A DNA stretch of 38,301 nt. It comes from Atopobium sp. Its GTDB lineage: Bacteria; Actinomycetota; Coriobacteriia; Coriobacteriales; Atopobiaceae. Location of the stretch: positions 1-38,301 of the forward strand of contig JABZHP010000007.1 in assembly GCA_015258785.1 (NCBI GenBank), in the 5' to 3' direction. Numbering within the stretch: position 1 is the first letter of the stretch; each line of letters starts with the position of its first letter. Made by a program: the position numbers and the translations under genes. The notes under the pieces were generated by a model. That model was given only the letters and a program-made list of their open reading frames with translations. It did no database searches and was not told the origin of the DNA. Below, piece after piece: positions 36,865 through 38,301 of the stretch.

Positions 36865-38301
36865 TATGGCCATCACACATGACTATGTTGACTATCTAGA
36901 CGAGCAGATTGATATTGCTCCTGCCGGTAGCCAAGAGGAGCTTCAGGCTGCTCAAACCATTGCTGAAGAAATGAAACTTCACGGGCTTGAGGCAACTATT
37001 GAAGAATTTGACGCTAAGTCTATTAAGAGTCTTGGCTACTCAATCTATCTAATCCTCCTCTTCATTGGCGTTATTTTTGCAGGCACTGGTAATGCAGCAC
37101 TCATTGCTTTTGGCGTTCTGCTTGTCGCTGGTTTTGGTGCACTTACGTGTCTCAAGTATTTTGGTAATGACATTCTGGGTTCATTTGGATCTTCTATTAG
37201 GAGCCAGAACGTTGTTGCTAAACACGAGGCCACTGGTGAGCTTGTCGCAAAAGGCAATCGTCCAATCGTAATTGTTGCTCACTATGACTCTCCACATACA
37301 AACTTCCTTGTTGAGTCCCCTGTAGCAAAGTACGTACCGCTTGCACAGAGGTATGCGCGTTGGTGTGTAGTTACCGTGTTTGTTGCTACGTTTGTTCAGA
37401 TTCTTCGTTTCCTTCCTGATCCAGTTCGTGTCCTTTTCTGGATTGTTGGTATTCTTGCAGCTCTTCCACTTGTTGCTCTTTCTGTCGCAACTATTGCAGA
37501 GCGTTTTGCACCTTGCACTATTGGCGCAAACAACAACAAGTCTTCAGTTGCAGCACTTCTTGGTATTCTCGAGAATGTCCGTCCTACTGGTCATCGACCC
37601 GAGGTTGTACATCATTTTGCAGGAGATGCAGCTGCACTTATCCCAGAGCCTGATGAGGTGGAAGGCGTCCGCCACGGCGAGGAAGTTCTTAATTCACTGG
37701 GCATTCTTCCTGAGGATTGCGAAGTAAGCTACGTTGCTTATGACACTACTGGCGCAAGCCAGACTGCATCTCTTGAGGATGTTGCAGAGGCTGTAAATGC
37801 AACAACAGAAGAAGAGCGGACTGAGGATGCTTCTGCTGATAACACCGTTGCGTATGATTCTGTTGACGATGAGCTCGATGCAACTATGAAGCAGGTTCAT
37901 GAATCCGCTGATGCAGATGCAACGCAGGTACAGCCTGAAGCAACACATGAGCTCCATGCTAAGAACGACTTTGCTCGTCGTGCGTCCCTCTTTGATCTTC
38001 CTGATCCTTCTGGCGACGCCGTTGATCCTCTAGCTCCATCTTCCGAGCCAGCTCCTCACTATGTTCCAGCTCCAACATCTGCGCCTTCTCCAGAGGCAGA
38101 AGATGCAGAGAGCCCATTCGACACCATTTCGGCTGATGAGGGTCTCACAGAGGCACAGGACGCAAAGACTCCTGAGGCAAAGCGTCGCTCCTTTAGACTC
38201 TTTGGTCGTAACGACGGACCATCAGATGATTGGAAGGGCGGAGCAGCTCCATCTGCAGAGAATCGTGAAGATACTGACTCTGAGGATGCATCTGTTGTCT
38301 C
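36865..38301 (+). CDS. M28-peptidase-like membrane protein, 3' end outside the window
   Basis: About 479 residues are visible and the frame is open to the window edge. ATG at 36865 follows AAGGA. Residues 1-50 are soluble, two hydrophobic pairs (about 53-92 and 165-210) are membrane segments, and between them VIVAHYDSPH carries the HxD metal motif of M28 aminopeptidases. The second metal-binding block, normally GADDNxSG, reads GANNNKSS, so a bridging aspartate is replaced by Asn. After residue 290 comes a long acidic, Pro- and Ala-rich low-complexity stretch. It may be a non-catalytic or altered peptidase, or a regulatory protein. The family is likely; activity is doubtful. Confidence 0.75.

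Overview
This window is most likely a chromosome-origin segment of an actinobacterium of the class Coriobacteriia, close to Atopobium/Lancefieldella. The genus is inferred from gene content, moderate GC and protein flavour, not from a database search. The core is the classic origin cluster. On the minus strand, running left from about 24.07 kb, are a GHKL ATPase gene, dnaA, dnaN, recF, a DUF721 (DciA-like) gene, gyrB and gyrA. On the plus strand, running right from about 24.43 kb, are rpmH, rnpA, yidD, yidC, jag, rsmG, parA and parB. Transcription diverges in 24071-24432, an AT-rich gene-free stretch with DnaA-box-like repeats and the rpmH promoter. Two perfect parS palindromes lie in and just after rsmG.

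Left arm, reading from the left edge: a truncated DUF4013 membrane protein; two tRNA-Ser genes; a TRIC-type channel gene; typA and a gene of unknown function; then a LacI-regulated sugar module (PTS IIB, PTS IIC and a lone GatZ/KbaZ-like protein, with the divergent lacI-type gene and palindromic operators). Next come an Fe3+/PotA-type ABC importer (ATPase, double-length permease, Tat-type lipoprotein), tRNA-Ala, tRNA-Ile, a DUF151 nuclease-like gene, and the gyrase/replication genes. Right arm after parB: a small membrane protein, rlmN, ddl, a DinG-like exonuclease-helicase, a convergent PafB/PafC-like WYL regulator pair, and the start of a large M28-peptidase-like membrane protein that runs off the window.

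Three observations stand out. (1) The 7-mer GCGAGAA/TTCTCGC occurs about 37 times by eye count in 38.3 kb, against roughly 4 expected from base composition. It lies in many genes and reading frames, and three inverted pairs form hairpins, two of them at terminators. That behaviour resembles DNA-uptake sequences and I know of no such description for this class. (2) The origin appears to use divergent DnaA boxes (TTTTCAACA/TTATCAACA), and the DnaA recognition helix has matching substitutions (GGRKHAT where E. coli has GGRDHTT). (3) A GHKL ATPase fused to a winged helix sits between dnaA and the putative origin. It has no visible kinase core and could be an undescribed origin-linked regulator.

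No CRISPR array, insertion sequence, prophage gene or rRNA gene was seen.
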